Numbered from the stretch's first letter, positions 46,701 to 59,091 are shown. The stretch is DNA of 64,000 nucleotides from Gnetum montanum (GCA_015680685.1 MNCI01000651.1:1789832-1853831); one strand, 5' to 3'. The notes: generated by a model from the sequence alone, not told the origin. Made by a program: numbers and translations.

Positions 46701-47820
46701 CGATGGGACTCTACAGAGCCCATTGACCTAGACACTATCGAGCCTTCATCGGAAGGAACGGTCGTGCCATGCAACATTTATGAGGAAATGCGTAAATGTG
46801 CATTATGCTCGACCCGCTCCTTGTGGGAGAGTCAAAATGTCAATGAAGACCTCTGGAAGAAGTTGCAGAGATCAGAGAAGGAAAGGATGTCTTTGACCAA
46901 AGAGGTTAGAGACTTAAGGTCATGATGTGAATTCCTGCAAGCTCAAGGAATAGGTGAAGAAGACTGACGAACAGCTGTCATTGACTATGCTCACTACTAG
47001 ACCGCGGTCAGGAACAGCGTACAAACCAGTCATGAATTGGTTGAGCAAAGGAAGCAAATAGAGATCTTGGCCCAGAAGAATTAGGACTGGAAGGACTTTT
47101 TTGCAAGTGTCCAAGAGTGGGAGCAGAAGCCAGAAAGATGATAAGCACCTGTATAAGCGAGAAAGTATCACTTATCGTTAGCATTATTGAGATTTTATCG
47201 TTAAAGCTCAATCCTTGTGATTGTTCCTTGATGTCATTGGTGCATCTAAGGCCTTCGAGAAGTTCCAGGAGCAGGTGACGGTGAGCACGTCCCCAGAAAG
47301 AGAAATTACTCTTCCTGGGGAAGAGACCACAGTCCCTACCTTCTTCCCCAAACCACCCCGGTGGACCAGCATGGAGAAAGGGAAGGTGAAGCCTGAAACT
47401 AATCTGGGGAATGGAGTTTGGTCTGAGTTGACTGAAGACGATATTATGCAATGCCTGTGGGTCAGTTTAGATCAACTCCCCTTTGCTGCGGATGCAGGAC
47501 CATCACGAGTAAGTTTGAGTGTTATTGAATTTAAATTTTCTAACTTATCCTATCATGGATTTTGCTTATGTACTTGTTGTATGTAGTTACAAGGAACGGA
47601 TGAAGAAGATGGATAGAATGAGGAGCATGTTCAAGAAGGAGAGCGTAATGACATAGAATGTCCCCTTGGGGAGCAAGTGTTAGTGCAAGAACCCTATGAA
47701 GATGACATTCCTCATGAAGGAATGTTCCCTAAAAGGGACGGACCATACGAAGATGATTTTTTAGGCTTAGAGGTAGACTTAAGGGATACGGGTGACAGTG
47801 GTACTAGAGGGGATGCATAA
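43770..47820 (+). pseudogene. Antisense multi-exon gene in element E: FCP1/NIF-like phosphatase domain plus coiled coil
   Basis: Predicted exons: 43770-43862, about 44150-44623, 44712-44986, 45084-46133, 46234-46406, 46493-46611, 46690-47508, 47587-47820 (stop TAA). Introns begin GTAAGT, GTAAGA, GTATGT or GTAGAG and end CAG or TAG. Phase is preserved at the 44623/44712, 44986/45084, 46406/46493 and 46611/46690 joins and shifted at 46133/46234. Exon 2 resembles an FCP1/NIF HAD phosphatase: VLIILDIVGIL (family DxD, second Asp is Val), then FLQFLLSNYSIIVWSHFLGD. The exon-4 product has YFAEGLRTEM and FTKFLVVQ, a style seen in proteins from retroelement extra ORFs. Exon 7 is a Lys/Glu-rich coiled coil. 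The last exon is acidic. Several in-frame stops (exons 3, 4, 6, 7) make it a relic. Function unknown. Confidence 0.65.
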
Positions 47821-48164
47821 TTATGATTACGCACGATTTTATTTATGAGATGAACAAAGACGATATGAATTTTGGGCATGATTAATCAAGAAATTTTCTT
47901 TTATGGTTTCTAATTTTATGTCTTTATTTATACAAAGCGTAAATAGAATTTTTGAAGGTTTTGGATAGGTGGCGTTATTGCAATCGTCGAATGGAGTTGC
48001 TAGTTTAAGGCCATTGCGGGCCGTCACATAGCGTTTGCATAAGATATAAATGAATTAGCTAGTTTTAGGCCATTGCGGGCCATTTGCATATGTCAGAGAA
48101 TGAAATTGGTAGAAGTGTACATATTTGCGTAATTGTACTAATATAGCTAATAGGAGTCAAGAAG

Positions 48165-48229
48165 CGTAAATGGTGTAAACTGGGAAACGTAAATGGTGTA
48201 AACTGGGAAATGTAAATGGTGTAATCGAC
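48165..48229. repeat. 23-bp tandem repeat, nearly three copies
   Basis: Unit starts CGTAAATGGTGTAAAC and ends TGGGAAA; two identical-length copies and a partial third with a changed end. Downstream of the antisense gene. Confidence 0.85.
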
Positions 48230-48329
48230 AGAAGACATATATATATGTATGTTAAAAAAAAGTGATAGTCAAAATAGATAAGTGTAAATGGAAAAATTAA
48301 TAAAAAATGTAAAGATGCACGTACATACC

Positions 48330-49017
48330 ATGCAGGTCAATCACTAGCCTGTAATTGTTTCTTGATGGCTTTTATGTTGAGTGGTGCGTAAGGGTGAGGA
48401 GATTTATGGCCTAACTCTTTCACATCATCCTCTTCTCCCTAAAATGGTAGGTTGGCCTAGGCTAGATTGTCATTAGTCATTTCGACTCGTTCGGAAATTT
48501 GGATATGGGTTTGATCTTCGGGCGTTTTGATCTCCGAACCCCATTCTTCCTCAATGTTATTGATAGTTCTAGGAGTTATTTCATCACTGTGTATTGCTAC
48601 CTCTTCCCCTGCATAAGGTAGGTGTATATCTTGGTGTATTGGTGATGAAACTACCCTCAATTGGGCTAGCCAGGACCTCCCTAGAATCAGGTTGAAACTG
48701 GGCATCTCCTCGACAACGATAAATGTGGCATCTATTGGGAATTGGTCTCCTACGACAAAATCGATATGCACCATCCACTTGACTTGAACTCATGCCCCAT
48801 TGAACGAATTTAGACATGGTGTCATCGTAGGACTAATCTGGTCGACCAAACCCAACTTATCCATTATAGGATAAGGGATGACATTCATAGCTGCGCCATC
48901 GTCAACATGCACCCTCCAGATCCGGTGTTGACCAACCCGAATGGTGATGAACATGGGTTCTATTATCACTTGACCTTTCTCAGGATCATCTTTGATGGAT
49001 TCATCGTGAAAGGCCAA
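48330..49017 (-). pseudogene. Aspartic protease of element E
   Basis: Two overlapping frames. 49017-48790 has a start region then VHVDDGAAMNVIP, which contains the catalytic Asp in a DDGA form (usual D-S/T-G-A) and the typical hydrophobic follow-on. 48774-48457 contains FNLILGRSWL, the conserved ILGRxW flap-end motif. A frame change occurs near 48790. Beyond 48457 the frame continues with stops to KAIKKQLQASD at about 48340 and then meets the candidate intron donor. It would have processed the Gag-Pol polyprotein. Confidence 0.85.
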
Positions 49018-49524
49018 TGGGGTAGGTTTGGGTCACTCAGCAGCAGGGGAAAACATGACAGCATGTATCGCTTCCTCCTCCGCTGGTAAGCCTTCATCCA
49101 CAGGTATGGATGTCAGCATGTGGACCATAGCCTCATGGTGCTTTTGAGATGTCATAAGTAAGTCATAGAGGCTCAATGTTGTGTTCTTCTATTTTAGAGC
49201 CTGCTTAACTTGTGTAAATGCGTCAAGGAGGTCCTGTTCTCAGCTCGGTTGCTTGTCTCCTCTGTCTTCTTCCATTCGTCCTAAGAGACAAATTTCCCTA
49301 GGTGGAATAACGTCAGTCAGAGGGTTGTATTTCTTCCTGACAAGGGGAGGTGGTTGTGTTTCTATACCCTTGTCTTACCCATAAGGTGCAGGCAAAGGTA
49401 CAGAAGCTAGGGGCCTAGGCTTAGCAAAGCCTAGCATAGAGTGGTTTTTGGTGGCGTTAATTGATGCATCACCTTCCCTTTTTTTATTAGGTGGTGGTTG
49501 ATGGTTTTTATTAGAGATTTTCCC

Positions 49525-52167
49525 CTACGTAAAAGGGGTAGCTGATGTTTTTTGTGCTCTAAGGATGAAAGGCTCCTTAGGAGTAGGCGTGGGTGTGGCC
49601 GCTGCTTTATTGTTAACGTGAGACCACATTATGGCTTGAGAGGGCATCCAAATAACAAAGGGTGGCCTCGAGGTGCTACTAATTGCCAGTGAAGAACTTG
49701 CCCCCTGGGGTGAACTGGTAGGTACATGTAACACAAAGGGTTTCTTAGGTGGTACCTTCCCTTCACTGTCCATACTTACCACGTTGATGGTGTACGGTGC
49801 ATTATTTGCATTTAATAGGTCTTTGTACACATGCATCACCTAGTTTTCAGGACGTGTTGGACTACTGCTATCTAATTTCAAAGAACCATCATCAATCATG
49901 TGTTGAATATCGTTCTTCAACACCCAGCAGTAATCGGTGTCATGACCACACAACTGGTGGTAGTCACAAAAACAGTCTAGCCTGAAAGACTTAGGGATTG
50001 GCGGCTCGTTAGGTAGAGCTAAAGAAGGATTCTTCAACAATTCACAATGACGCCTGTGATGCTGTAGAGCTTCTTCGGATATTCTTTTGTTCTGAATATA
50101 TCCTACTCCTAATAATTGTTTCAACAGTTCCGAATGCTTTATAGGCAAGGCTGTATATTTTGAGCGATCCTCATGCTTGAAGTTTGGTTTTGATTGTGGG
50201 GGCTTTTCAGGGGCAAGTGCATCTTGGCTGGTGCTTCTTGCACTAGCCGTGGTCTCGGTAGACGCTATGGGTGCCTTCTTGTTATTCTTGTTTTTAGTGT
50301 CCTCGGCCAGCGCAGCTACTGTCATCGTCGTTGCTTTACCTTTATCTTTACCCTTATTGTTGGCATTTTTATAGGCCACATACGCTGGGTCCTTGCTAGC
50401 CTCAGTAGCATCTTAGATGCTCTTATTTTGTGTGAAATCCTGGCTCAATGAGTGAGGGGCAAGGTAGTATAGTTTAGACTTGATGAAGTCATTAACTGCT
50501 CCTTTGAAAATAGCCAACAGATGGGCTTCCACGATAGGCTCGGAGATTTCATTTAGAGTAGCGTTCCATCGCTGTATAAACTTTTGGACTGGCTCAAGTG
50601 GGTCTTGTTTCACTCCCATAAGTTTGTCTAGCATGACTTCTAGCTTTAAATTATACTTAAAGCGAGTTACAAATTGTGTTAGGAGCTCTTCCAAGGTTAA
50701 GATGGAAGAGCGAGGGAGTGCTCGATACCAGTCCAAGGATTTACCTGCCAGAGACATTGCAAAGATAGGGATAATCGTATGGGGCCATTATTGTAGTAAC
50801 AAGGTTTCATATCTAAAGGTAATGGGATGAAAATTAGGATCTCCTTCCCCATTATATTTAGTAAAATGAGGCAACAACATCCCTCGAGGCAACGACAGCA
50901 TGCGAACTACTGGGCTGATGGGATCATCATGGTAGAAATCCATGACCTATATCGTATCATAGCCAACAGCTTTAAGGTGCTTAACTTCCTTAGTGAGGGT
51001 CTGAATAAGCGAAAAAGCTTGATCCAGACCTGTTGATGACAAAATTGGTGCTGGTGGAGCAGGGGATTGGACTAAAAGAGCAGTGCTGGGCAATGGGAAG
51101 GGAGCAATGGTTTGGCTGACAGGCAGTGCTACGGGGACTATCCCCACAGATGGAACTACTTGTGAAAACCACCACTCGCCAGGTTGAGCGGAGAAATTGG
51201 CCATCACTGATTGTGTAGGATGGAAGGTGTAAGGATGTTATGTAGTTACTTGCGGGACATGCGTGGTAGATGCGGCTAAGGGTTGTACACTGTATAACGC
51301 GGATTGATTATGTTGTGCAATAGGCGTGATCCATTGACCAGCCATGGGTTGTTGAACAGATCGCTGCGATTGAATGGTGGTTGTGATCTGTTGCCTTGCA
51401 ATGGGCTGTGACGATAAGGCTTGCATCATATTTTGCACCGGGCATGTTATAGGTGTGTTATGGACTTGCACTTGGGGGATGAAATGGGGTGTGGTAGACG
51501 TAGGTATCACCGACGGAATGCTGATTACATGTGGCGAGGAGATTATCCCCATGTTATTTTGAGATGGCCTTTGTACCTACAAAATCGAGGATTGCATAGT
51601 GGCCTACGGGACAACGGGAATATGCGTTTGGGTGGTCATGATTAGGTTGAGATGGGTAGCCTCTCCTGTGAGAGGATTGAACAGGGGATTCACATATGTA
51701 TGGGGGCTGAGGGTATGGTATGAATCCGCGCATTCAGACTAAGCTGCGAATTCATCTTCCTCCTCCTCCTCATTTTGAGGTTCTAGAATAGACCGTGTAG
51801 TCTGATTCCTAGCTATAACCAGCTGGGACAGGAGTTCATGATAATGATCGATCAGGGGAATAATGTCATACGCAGTAGGGGTGAAGTCTTGACCTCCTCT
51901 GTGGATCAGCTCGTAATTTCGTTTTGCTTTCATCTTGGCCCTGCTAAGGATAAGCTTTGCCTGGATCTTGATGCAAATGAAATTATACTCTTTAGGAGTC
52001 AAGACGGTGAGTGAAGGATCCTTTCCCTGTAATCTCAACGAATGGCGTGACGGTCCCTGAGGTCCTATTACACCGAAAGCTGATCCGGGAATGGTGATGG
52101 GATTTACGGATGTGGCACCTGAGTCAGTGGTGATCATAGCGGTAGTGGTTGCATGTGCAGAATCCAT
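49525..52167 (-). pseudogene. Front ORF and gag of element E
   Basis: Begins at an ATG at 52167. 52167-51739 is a front segment of 142 residues, ending in a Glu-rich run (EEEEEDEF). 51552-50947 is Gln/Ser/Pro/Thr-rich and probably disordered. The gag core at 50757-50413 shows SLAGKSLDWYRALPRSSI, EELLTQFVTRFKYNL and a FIQRWNATL segment. 50379-49840 carries the zinc-finger-like CDYHQLCGHDTDYCW, followed by LKNDIQHMIDDG, a Tat signature. A spacer, 49839-49525, leads to the protease. Frames are interrupted at several points. Structural protein of the particle; dead copy. Confidence 0.85.
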
Positions 52168-52404
52168 TTCTTAGATAGGTCAATGACAACAAATGAAAGG
52201 ATTTAAAAGGAGATGGCCAAAAAAATTACGATTAGGCTTTTTACCCTGTAGGATTCCAAAGGAATCATTACTGTAACCAATCTACACCACACGATTTCGT
52301 AAACTTCCTTAGAGGTATTACGTTTACGTTTTATGAACGTGGGTACGGATTGCTTACAGGGCTACCCGTAAAATACGGATCGGAGGTTCAGGCCCTCCTT
52401 CTAG
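52168..52404 (-). other. 5' leader of element E
   Basis: Runs from the LTR edge to the gag ATG. The primer-binding site should be at the LTR edge, where the minus strand reads CTAGAAGGAGGGCC. I could not match this to a tRNA 3' end. Confidence 0.5.
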
Positions 52405-53970
52405 TGCTAGAAAACTATAACAAAAATCCATGTACACAGTCTTAACCACGGATCCGTGTACACAGTCTTAACCATGGATCCATGCGAGAGTCGTGCTAGA
52501 GAAAACAAATCCGCGGTGCCCTGAACAGTCTTGTCGATCAGAAAGGGACTTACTTAACCAGTAGATTAACGAATATCATGATAATATGCATATTATATAG
52601 ATATTCCATGAAAGAATTTGATTCGACGAATTATAGAAGGATGTAGAAATAATGACAATGTCAATGTGACAAGGAGGATCAGATTTAGGAAAGATGCACA
52701 ATTCCAAGATCTATGTTTTGACTCGAAGACTGCGTATATTGTATACAAAGTTCCAATAGCAAACTCCACTTATCTTGTGCAAAGCATACACAAAACAACA
52801 AGAAAACTATTCAAAAAGGAGTATAGAATGAAGCTTGGTCTACCTCATAAGCCAAAGATGGAATGAAAGGAAGGTCAAGCCTGGATCTCTATCGATCAAT
52901 TATTTCTGATCAATAAACCTTGCGAATCGTATCAGATAATCTCTCAATCTTTGATTTGCTCTTTTTTCCTTCGGTAGTCTTTGCTCAAAGCTGCCAATGA
53001 TCGCCAATGAAGAGAACTATATTTCCGCCAAAAGACTGATCACTCCTGCTGCCAATGCTCAAAACAATGTCTTTTGTCTTTGCCCAAAAAAGAGGAAGAT
53101 CCCTTTTTTCTCCACCAACTGGAGTATTTATAGGTTCAGCACTACGTGGAGAAGGCATGGCCCTGATGACAAGTGTCTCAAACTTTCAAAATGCCATTGA
53201 CTTGGCAAATTTTATGTTGAAACTGGTCATGTCGCATCATGTTTTTGGGAAAAGGGGCAAAGTACGCTATCAACTAATCCTGCTAAAGCTGCCTCATGAT
53301 TACGCTGTGATACGCTGATGAGTGTATTGTGCGTATGGATAGCAGGTGCGTGTTTGGTACTGCCTTACGCTATATTACACTTGTTTACGCTGCATAGCAT
53401 GGCAGAGCGTAATAGAACATAAAAGTAGTTGATTCAAGCTATTTTAAGCTCATTTACATTGCAAAGTGTAATAGAGCGTAAACTGGTCAACTTTACAACA
53501 AGTTACACTTGTTTACGCTTCGTAGCATAAGAAGCGTAAAGCGACCAATCTGCGAAAAAGAAGAAATCAATTTGTCGTGCTTCTTTGGACTTTGACTTTG
53601 ACTTCCTCAAAGCTCATTACACTGCTCTACGTAATGGAGCATAAATCCAGCCCTAAACAAAAGACTTAGCGGAATATGCAACAAGTCGTATATCACGCTA
53701 CTTAGATCTTAAACTTCGTCGAATTCGCCGAAGCAAGTTACTTTCTGATATTGGGCTACATTAAGTAGAGTTACGCTGAGCGACATTATGCTATGTTGCA
53801 TAATGTAGCGTAAAGAGAGAAAACAAAGTAAGGTTGGAATTTGTAAGAAACTTGGAGACTTGGTGCTGTGTGCCTCTTTGCCTTGTTCTATCTTCTGGAT
53901 TTCTGTCACAAACTTTTGCCCGAATCGTGAATGTTCGCTCGAGGCCGATTTGCAATTTTCACGGTGTTTC
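52405..53970 (-). repeat. 5' LTR of element E
   Basis: About 1566 bp, collinear with 36569-38140. Carries its own 26-bp tandem duplication (52431-52482, core TACACAGTCTTAACC), absent from the 3' LTR. TATA at 53125-53132 (minus). U3 again holds AGCGTAA/TTACGCT repeats. Confidence 0.85.
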
Positions 53971-53975
53971 AGTAA

Positions 53976-54985
53976 TATCATGGTTAATACCAAAGATGTC
54001 AAATTGCTACTCCTAGTTACTTCTATGTAATGGATGAGACCACGAGTCATGGTGACCTCATGCTATAATATCATAGAATATGATAGAGTCATGATCAATA
54101 GAAACATAAACTAATTTTTCTCCTATAATACCATGAGTTGTAGTTGGCTCATGGTAAAGTAGGAAATGCAGAAATTAATGAAAAATAAGGTCAAAATAGA
54201 GAAATAATAAATTTGGACTAATAGAGAACTGGAAGAGCATGTGAGAAGAAATAATATCAACATAAAATGACTTAGATTTGAGGCCTTGAAATCTCTTATA
54301 GAAGTTGAGATGATCTTTGAGTAATTCAAGCTTAGATCACCACCAATGGGTTTCTAGTTAGCTAAGAAATAATCCTTTAGCTTAAGCTCTTTTGAGACCT
54401 CCACCAATAATAAAACCACCAAGATATAACAATGGAGACTAATCTCCCCATAATATTTCCTTATTCTTGTTTTTCTTGATTAATACAATTAATGATATAC
54501 AATTAAGGTAAGAATAAAATTTATGAAATAATAATGAGATATTCAAATGCAATTAAAATGGCTAAAAAACATAATAAAATTATTAAGACAATGATATGGA
54601 GGCAAATACTTCTTTTTCTAGTATTACAAGCTTCAAAATTACATCAATGGAGTTTTTTCTTACAATGTCTCACCTATAAGGAAATCCCGTACATGAATAA
54701 ATAGGAAAGTGAGGAGGTGATTAGAAATACACTCAACTCTAATGTGGCTGAAAATAATACCCTTAGGATGGGATTAGGTAATGGTTAGGTGAGGGTTAAG
54801 TGATCCATCTTCCATCTCTTTTTTAAATTCAAAATTTTTCCTCCTTTTTAAACTCAAAATAGTATCATTTGAAAGATTACATGAAAATATGGATGCACAT
54901 ATATGACTCATCATAAAATAAGACTAGCTTCTACAATGACATAGAAGAATAAAATGATCATAAGTGAAGCATATAATAGGTTGCA
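53976..54985 (-). repeat. 3' LTR of element D, right fragment
   Basis: Continues the D LTR after element E. Matches 59460-60508, for example GATTTGAGGCCTTGAAATC and GAAAGTGAGGAGGTG. Ends GGTTGCA, followed on the minus-strand side by a purine-rich AATGAGGGAATGAAA tract. Confidence 0.8.
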
Positions 54986-55113
54986 AAAAAATTTCATTCC
55001 CTCATTTAGATTGATATGGGATTCAATTTGATTATGCATATATTTAAAAGTAGAGTCTCCATTTTGTATATTTTCAACCTTTTCATAAGACAATTAGATA
55101 ATTTGTCTTTACC

Positions 55114-57730
55114 TTAGATGTATCTTGGAGAGATAATTCCATCTTGTACTTCCTCTTTGAAGAAGTAAAATTTAATCTCAATATGGATTAATTTTTTATA
55201 AATTATATGCTCAATTGAGATCATAATGGCTAATGTGCTATCACAATACAATGTAATGATATTCTTAATGGTAAAGTTTAGCTTCTCAAATAATTTCTTG
55301 AGCCATAAAACATGTTTTATATAATCTCTTATAGTCACATATTGAGCTTTAGTACTTGAGAGGCTTACACAATCTTGTCTTTTTTTAACTTCCAATAATT
55401 GAATTATTTTCATGAAAGATGATTGAGCCACTTGTGAATTTTATATCTTCCATGTTATCACCCCAATAAATATCACTAAAAACAAAACATTTCTCATATT
55501 CTTTTGCACAATGAAAATCAATATGAAAAGTGTAAACAAGATATCAAAGGAGATGCTTCAAGGAATTTATATGGCTTTTTCTTAATTTAGTAATAAACCT
55601 ACTCAAATATAAGGTGGCACATTCAATGTTAATTTCTTGTGTGGAAAATAAAACTTTAGTGTGAGAAATCAATGAGAGGGGATACATCATTTTTGAAAAG
55701 TTTGAATGTGAAATGGAGAGTAAGTACATCCTTTAGATCTTTCATATTGTACCTTTTCAACATACTTTGATAAAATTGCTTTCATGGATAGTAATGGATC
55801 CATAATGCCTTTGATCTAGCTAAATCATCAAAAATTATTTCAGCTATTCAAGATCCTTCGTTTCAAATTCATCCTTCATTACTCTTTTGAATTCATCCAT
55901 AAGCTCATTATTGGAGATAACAAAAATAATTTCATCGACATATAAAAAGATAATAATGAAATTCTATCCAATTAAATTATGAAAAATATTAGGCTCAACT
56001 AATCTTGAATTGTATTATTTTCCAATTGAATAATCATTAATCCTCCTAAAACAAGATCTTAAGGCTTACTTCAAACTGTATAATGCTTTATTGAGCTTGC
56101 ATACCTTCTCTTCTTCATATTTCTTAATGAAAAATTAAGGTTGAGTAAAGTAGAATTCTTCCTTGAATTATTCATTTAGGAAGGCTAAGTTAACATCAAT
56201 TTGGTGGACTTTGATATCACCATAAGTAGTAACTGAGACAAGGAGTTTAATTATCTTGAATCTTACAGTTGGTGCAAATATCTCTTCATAGTCTATGTTC
56301 TTATTTTGTTTGAATATTATTGTTACTAACCTTTCTTTTAATTTTTTAAGGTTATATCTTCATTGTATTTTATTTTAAAAATTCATCTTGTGTTAATTAC
56401 CTTTTTCTCCTTGGACTTGTTAACAAGGATCCAAGTTTGATTCTTTTGGATTGCTTCCATTTCCTATTTCATGGCTTGAGTTCATTCAGACTTAAGAGCT
56501 CATGGATGAGGGCAGCATATCCAATATGATTTATTCACATGATTCTTGGAAATCTCCTTCCAAACTCAAAATCAAGAATTTATGAGGGAAGATGCATTAT
56601 GCCAATGCTTGAAGGAACATTGGATGGTTATCCCAACTTATCTTTTCCATTTACTTTATGTGACCTACAACTTATTTTTTCTTTTCAAAGTGCATTATTC
56701 CAAATAAATTTTCATCAAATTTCATATTTCTTGAAAAACTAAATTTTCTCTCAATAGGATTATAAAATTTATAATAGGCTTATCTGTGATCATAGCCTAC
56801 AAATATACATTTCATAGTCTTATCATCTAACTTTCTTGTGAGGGCATCTAAAACATGAGCCTAAAAAAATAAATCAAAGTATTTTTAAATGAGAAATATT
56901 AGGAGCCTTGTCATAAAAAGCTTAATTTTTAGTGATGTATTTAGAAAATGTTTTGAGAAGATATGAGGATATGTGCATGGCTTCTTTCTAGAACGAGTTG
57001 GGAAAGTTTGCTTATCTCAACATGCATCTTACAATGTCTTGCAAGATTCCATTTCTTCTTTCAGCTACTTCATTTGATTATGGTAAATAATCCAATTTTT
57101 TCTTCTCAATTCCACTTTCATTACAATAATGATCAAATGCATCATTTAGAAATTCTTCTTATTACTCTAATAGCTTTGATTTTGAAATTTAATTAATTCT
57201 TCAAAATATTTTTGAAATATTTAAAACTAGAAAATGCCTCATCTTTACATTGCAAAAAATACATCCATGTATATATAGATGAATGAAAAACAATAATAAA
57301 ATACCTTGCATTTTGAGGAAGGATGATTTCATTGGATCCACCAAGTTCATGTAAAGAAGCTCCAAAGATCCTTCCTTCCTTTGCATGTGAGCCTTATGAT
57401 GAGGAACTTGTGCTTTTCATAAGCACATGCTTCATAAACTTCACTTTAAATGAGAAAAAACTTCACACCTACTGATTCTTGAGACTTAATTATTTCAAGA
57501 ATATATTGATAATTTGCATACCCTAATCTTTTATGCTACAATCTTGCAAGAATAATGAATGGATTTTCTACTTGCTAGACTAATACATCATTTTTTGAGA
57601 TATCAACAATGGAAAAAGCATAAATATGATTTTATAACTTCGACATGAAACAAATAACTCCATTATGGTTGTTTAATATATATTCTCTATCACCAAACTT
57701 AACTTTGACATACTTTGATATAATTTTTTC
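55114..57730 (-). pseudogene. Copia pol of element D (integrase, RT, RNase H)
   Basis: Read from 57730 leftwards in element sense. The integrase core is seen at about 57240-56960 (FDHYCNESGIEKK and EVAERRNGILQDIVR, which resembles the copia VAERKN motif). RT at 56290-55740: YEEIFAPTVRFKIIK, QIDVNLAFLNE, KALYSLK, and IFLYVDEIIFV, where the YVDD box reads YVDE. RNase H end at 55431-55114: VSLSSTKAQYVTI (family ALSSTEAEY, so an active-site Glu position is Lys), TLYCDSTLAI and HIEIKFYF. Many stops. A pre-integrase region is likely at 57480-57720. Confidence 0.85.
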
Positions 57731-57899
57731 TATGAAAAGTAATGAGGGTAAAAGTAAAGGCACATAGAAAACATCACTTACTTGGATGATGTTACCATCA
57801 TGAAAAGTAAGAGTGCATTATAAAACTCCTTCAATTTAAATGAAGGCTTCATATCCAAATATTATTCTTCCAAATTTACCTCTCCTTAGCTTGGAACAT

Positions 57900-59085
57900 T
57901 TACCTAGATCAAGTATCATATGGTTGAAGTAATCACTATCAAGGATCTATGAGGATGATGAGAGATCCTTGCTACACATGAAGGTTGAATATCTTACTCC
58001 TCCTTCATCAGCTTACTTACCTTTGTCATTGGCTAATGTGCTAGCAATGGAAGCACAATCATATTGTGATTTTGAAATGTCTTCATTGAGAGATAAGCTT
58101 ACAAAGCCTACCTTGTACTAACAATACTCCTTAATGTGCCCATACTTCATGAAATTTGAACACGACTTGTCTTCTTTTTTAATCTAATTTTATTCTTTTA
58201 TTTACCTACAATGAGATGATTCTCTTCCATCTCTTTTAAATCCTTCTCCTCCTCATTGGATGTTTCTTCCTCTTCCTCCTCTTTGAGAGGGGTTTCCTTG
58301 GAATTGATCTTCTTATGATGGTAGTGAACATTGAGAACTATTCAATCCCTATCTTCATCTACCTATTCTCTTACCTACTCTACCTCTTTGGGATTCATAA
58401 GAATTAATTTCTTGGTTTTTATTTCCTTATACTTCAAGTCATAAAGGGCTCTCATAAGGAAGGAAAGTTCATGAATGATTAGGATTTTGATTTTTTTGTA
58501 CTAATGAAGGTCGAGATGACAAGATTATACTAGGTATGATTGAAGAGAATTTGGATGATTTTTTATACCCTTTTATCTTCACTATAATCAACTTAAAATG
58601 CATATAAGTCCCTAATGATGTTGTACATCATTTTAAAAAAGGAACTAAGGGACCCATATCTTATCATGTGGAAGTTTTCAAATTTAGTCCTTATCTTCAA
58701 TTATTTCACTTGTGTTACCTCACTTGTCCCATGATATTTTTGCATACATACATTCCAAAAAAACATAGAATCTTCATTGGTGATTATTTTGGCATTAATT
58801 ATCTTACTTAAAGAGTTTCAAAAGATCATCTTAGCTAAAGCATTCTTCTTCTTAGCTTTATTTTGATTCCTCACTTGATCTTGGAAGAGGAGAAAGATGT
58901 CAACCTCTTAGAAGCCATTCTCCATAACTTTTAGGCATTCATTAAGCTCAAACAAGCTACTCATCAACGTCCTCTAGTAAGTGAAATCCTTATTTTCATC
59001 AAATATGACATAACACTTAGGTACTTCATTTGATATCTTTGGACCTCAACAAGGAAGCTTCAATAGTAAATGTCAAAGGTGGGTA
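57900..59085 (-). pseudogene. Copia gag of element D
   Basis: Minus-strand relic. A zinc-knuckle remnant at about 58175-58130 reads CSNFMKYGHIKEYC (C-x2-F-x4-H-x4-C; the second Cys is lost). The UBN2-like part is at about 58780-58500 (YHGTSEVTQVK) and the N-terminal region at 58990-58850. Interrupted by stops throughout. It directly follows the 5' LTR. Confidence 0.65.
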
Positions 59086-59091
59086 TATAAT

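Larger units (their letters stand above)
43300..48328 (-). other. Ogre-type intron region between protease and RT (predicted)
   Basis: On the element's coding strand there is no coding sequence for 5 kb. A donor-like GTATGT starts at 48328 just after the last protease-side frame. An acceptor-like TTTTGCAAGATAG ends at 43300 just before the RT-side frame. Ogre elements are known to have an intron here. The splice sites are predictions from sequence alone. The region is filled by an antisense gene. Confidence 0.5.
36547..53970 (-). mobile_element. Tat/Ogre-like Ty3/gypsy element E with antisense multi-exon gene
   Basis: A 17.4-kb minus-strand element flanked by GTAAT duplications (36542-36546, 53971-53975). 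Order in element sense: 5' LTR (53970-52405), a front ORF and gag (52167-49525), protease (49017-48330), a 5-kb gap, RT (43299-42051), RNase H plus a second archaeal-type RNase H (41912-41259), integrase (40925-39822), tandem array (39800-39285), 3' LTR (38140-36547). The dual RNase H, the RT motifs and the protease-RT gap are Tat lineage traits; Ogre elements are known to splice an intron at that gap. All frames carry stops. LTR identity is about 91-92 percent over the 230 bp I compared. The gap contains an antisense gene-like locus (43770-47820). Confidence 0.9.

Noticed and set aside
46920-47451. Long minus-strand frames opposite the coiled-coil exon
   Set aside because: Mirror frames of the plus-strand exon; the plus strand has matching splice sites and phases, the minus strand has none.
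50177-50451. Plus-strand hydrophobic frame with leader-like look
   Set aside because: Complement of the Ala/Lys/Thr-rich gag segment on the minus strand.
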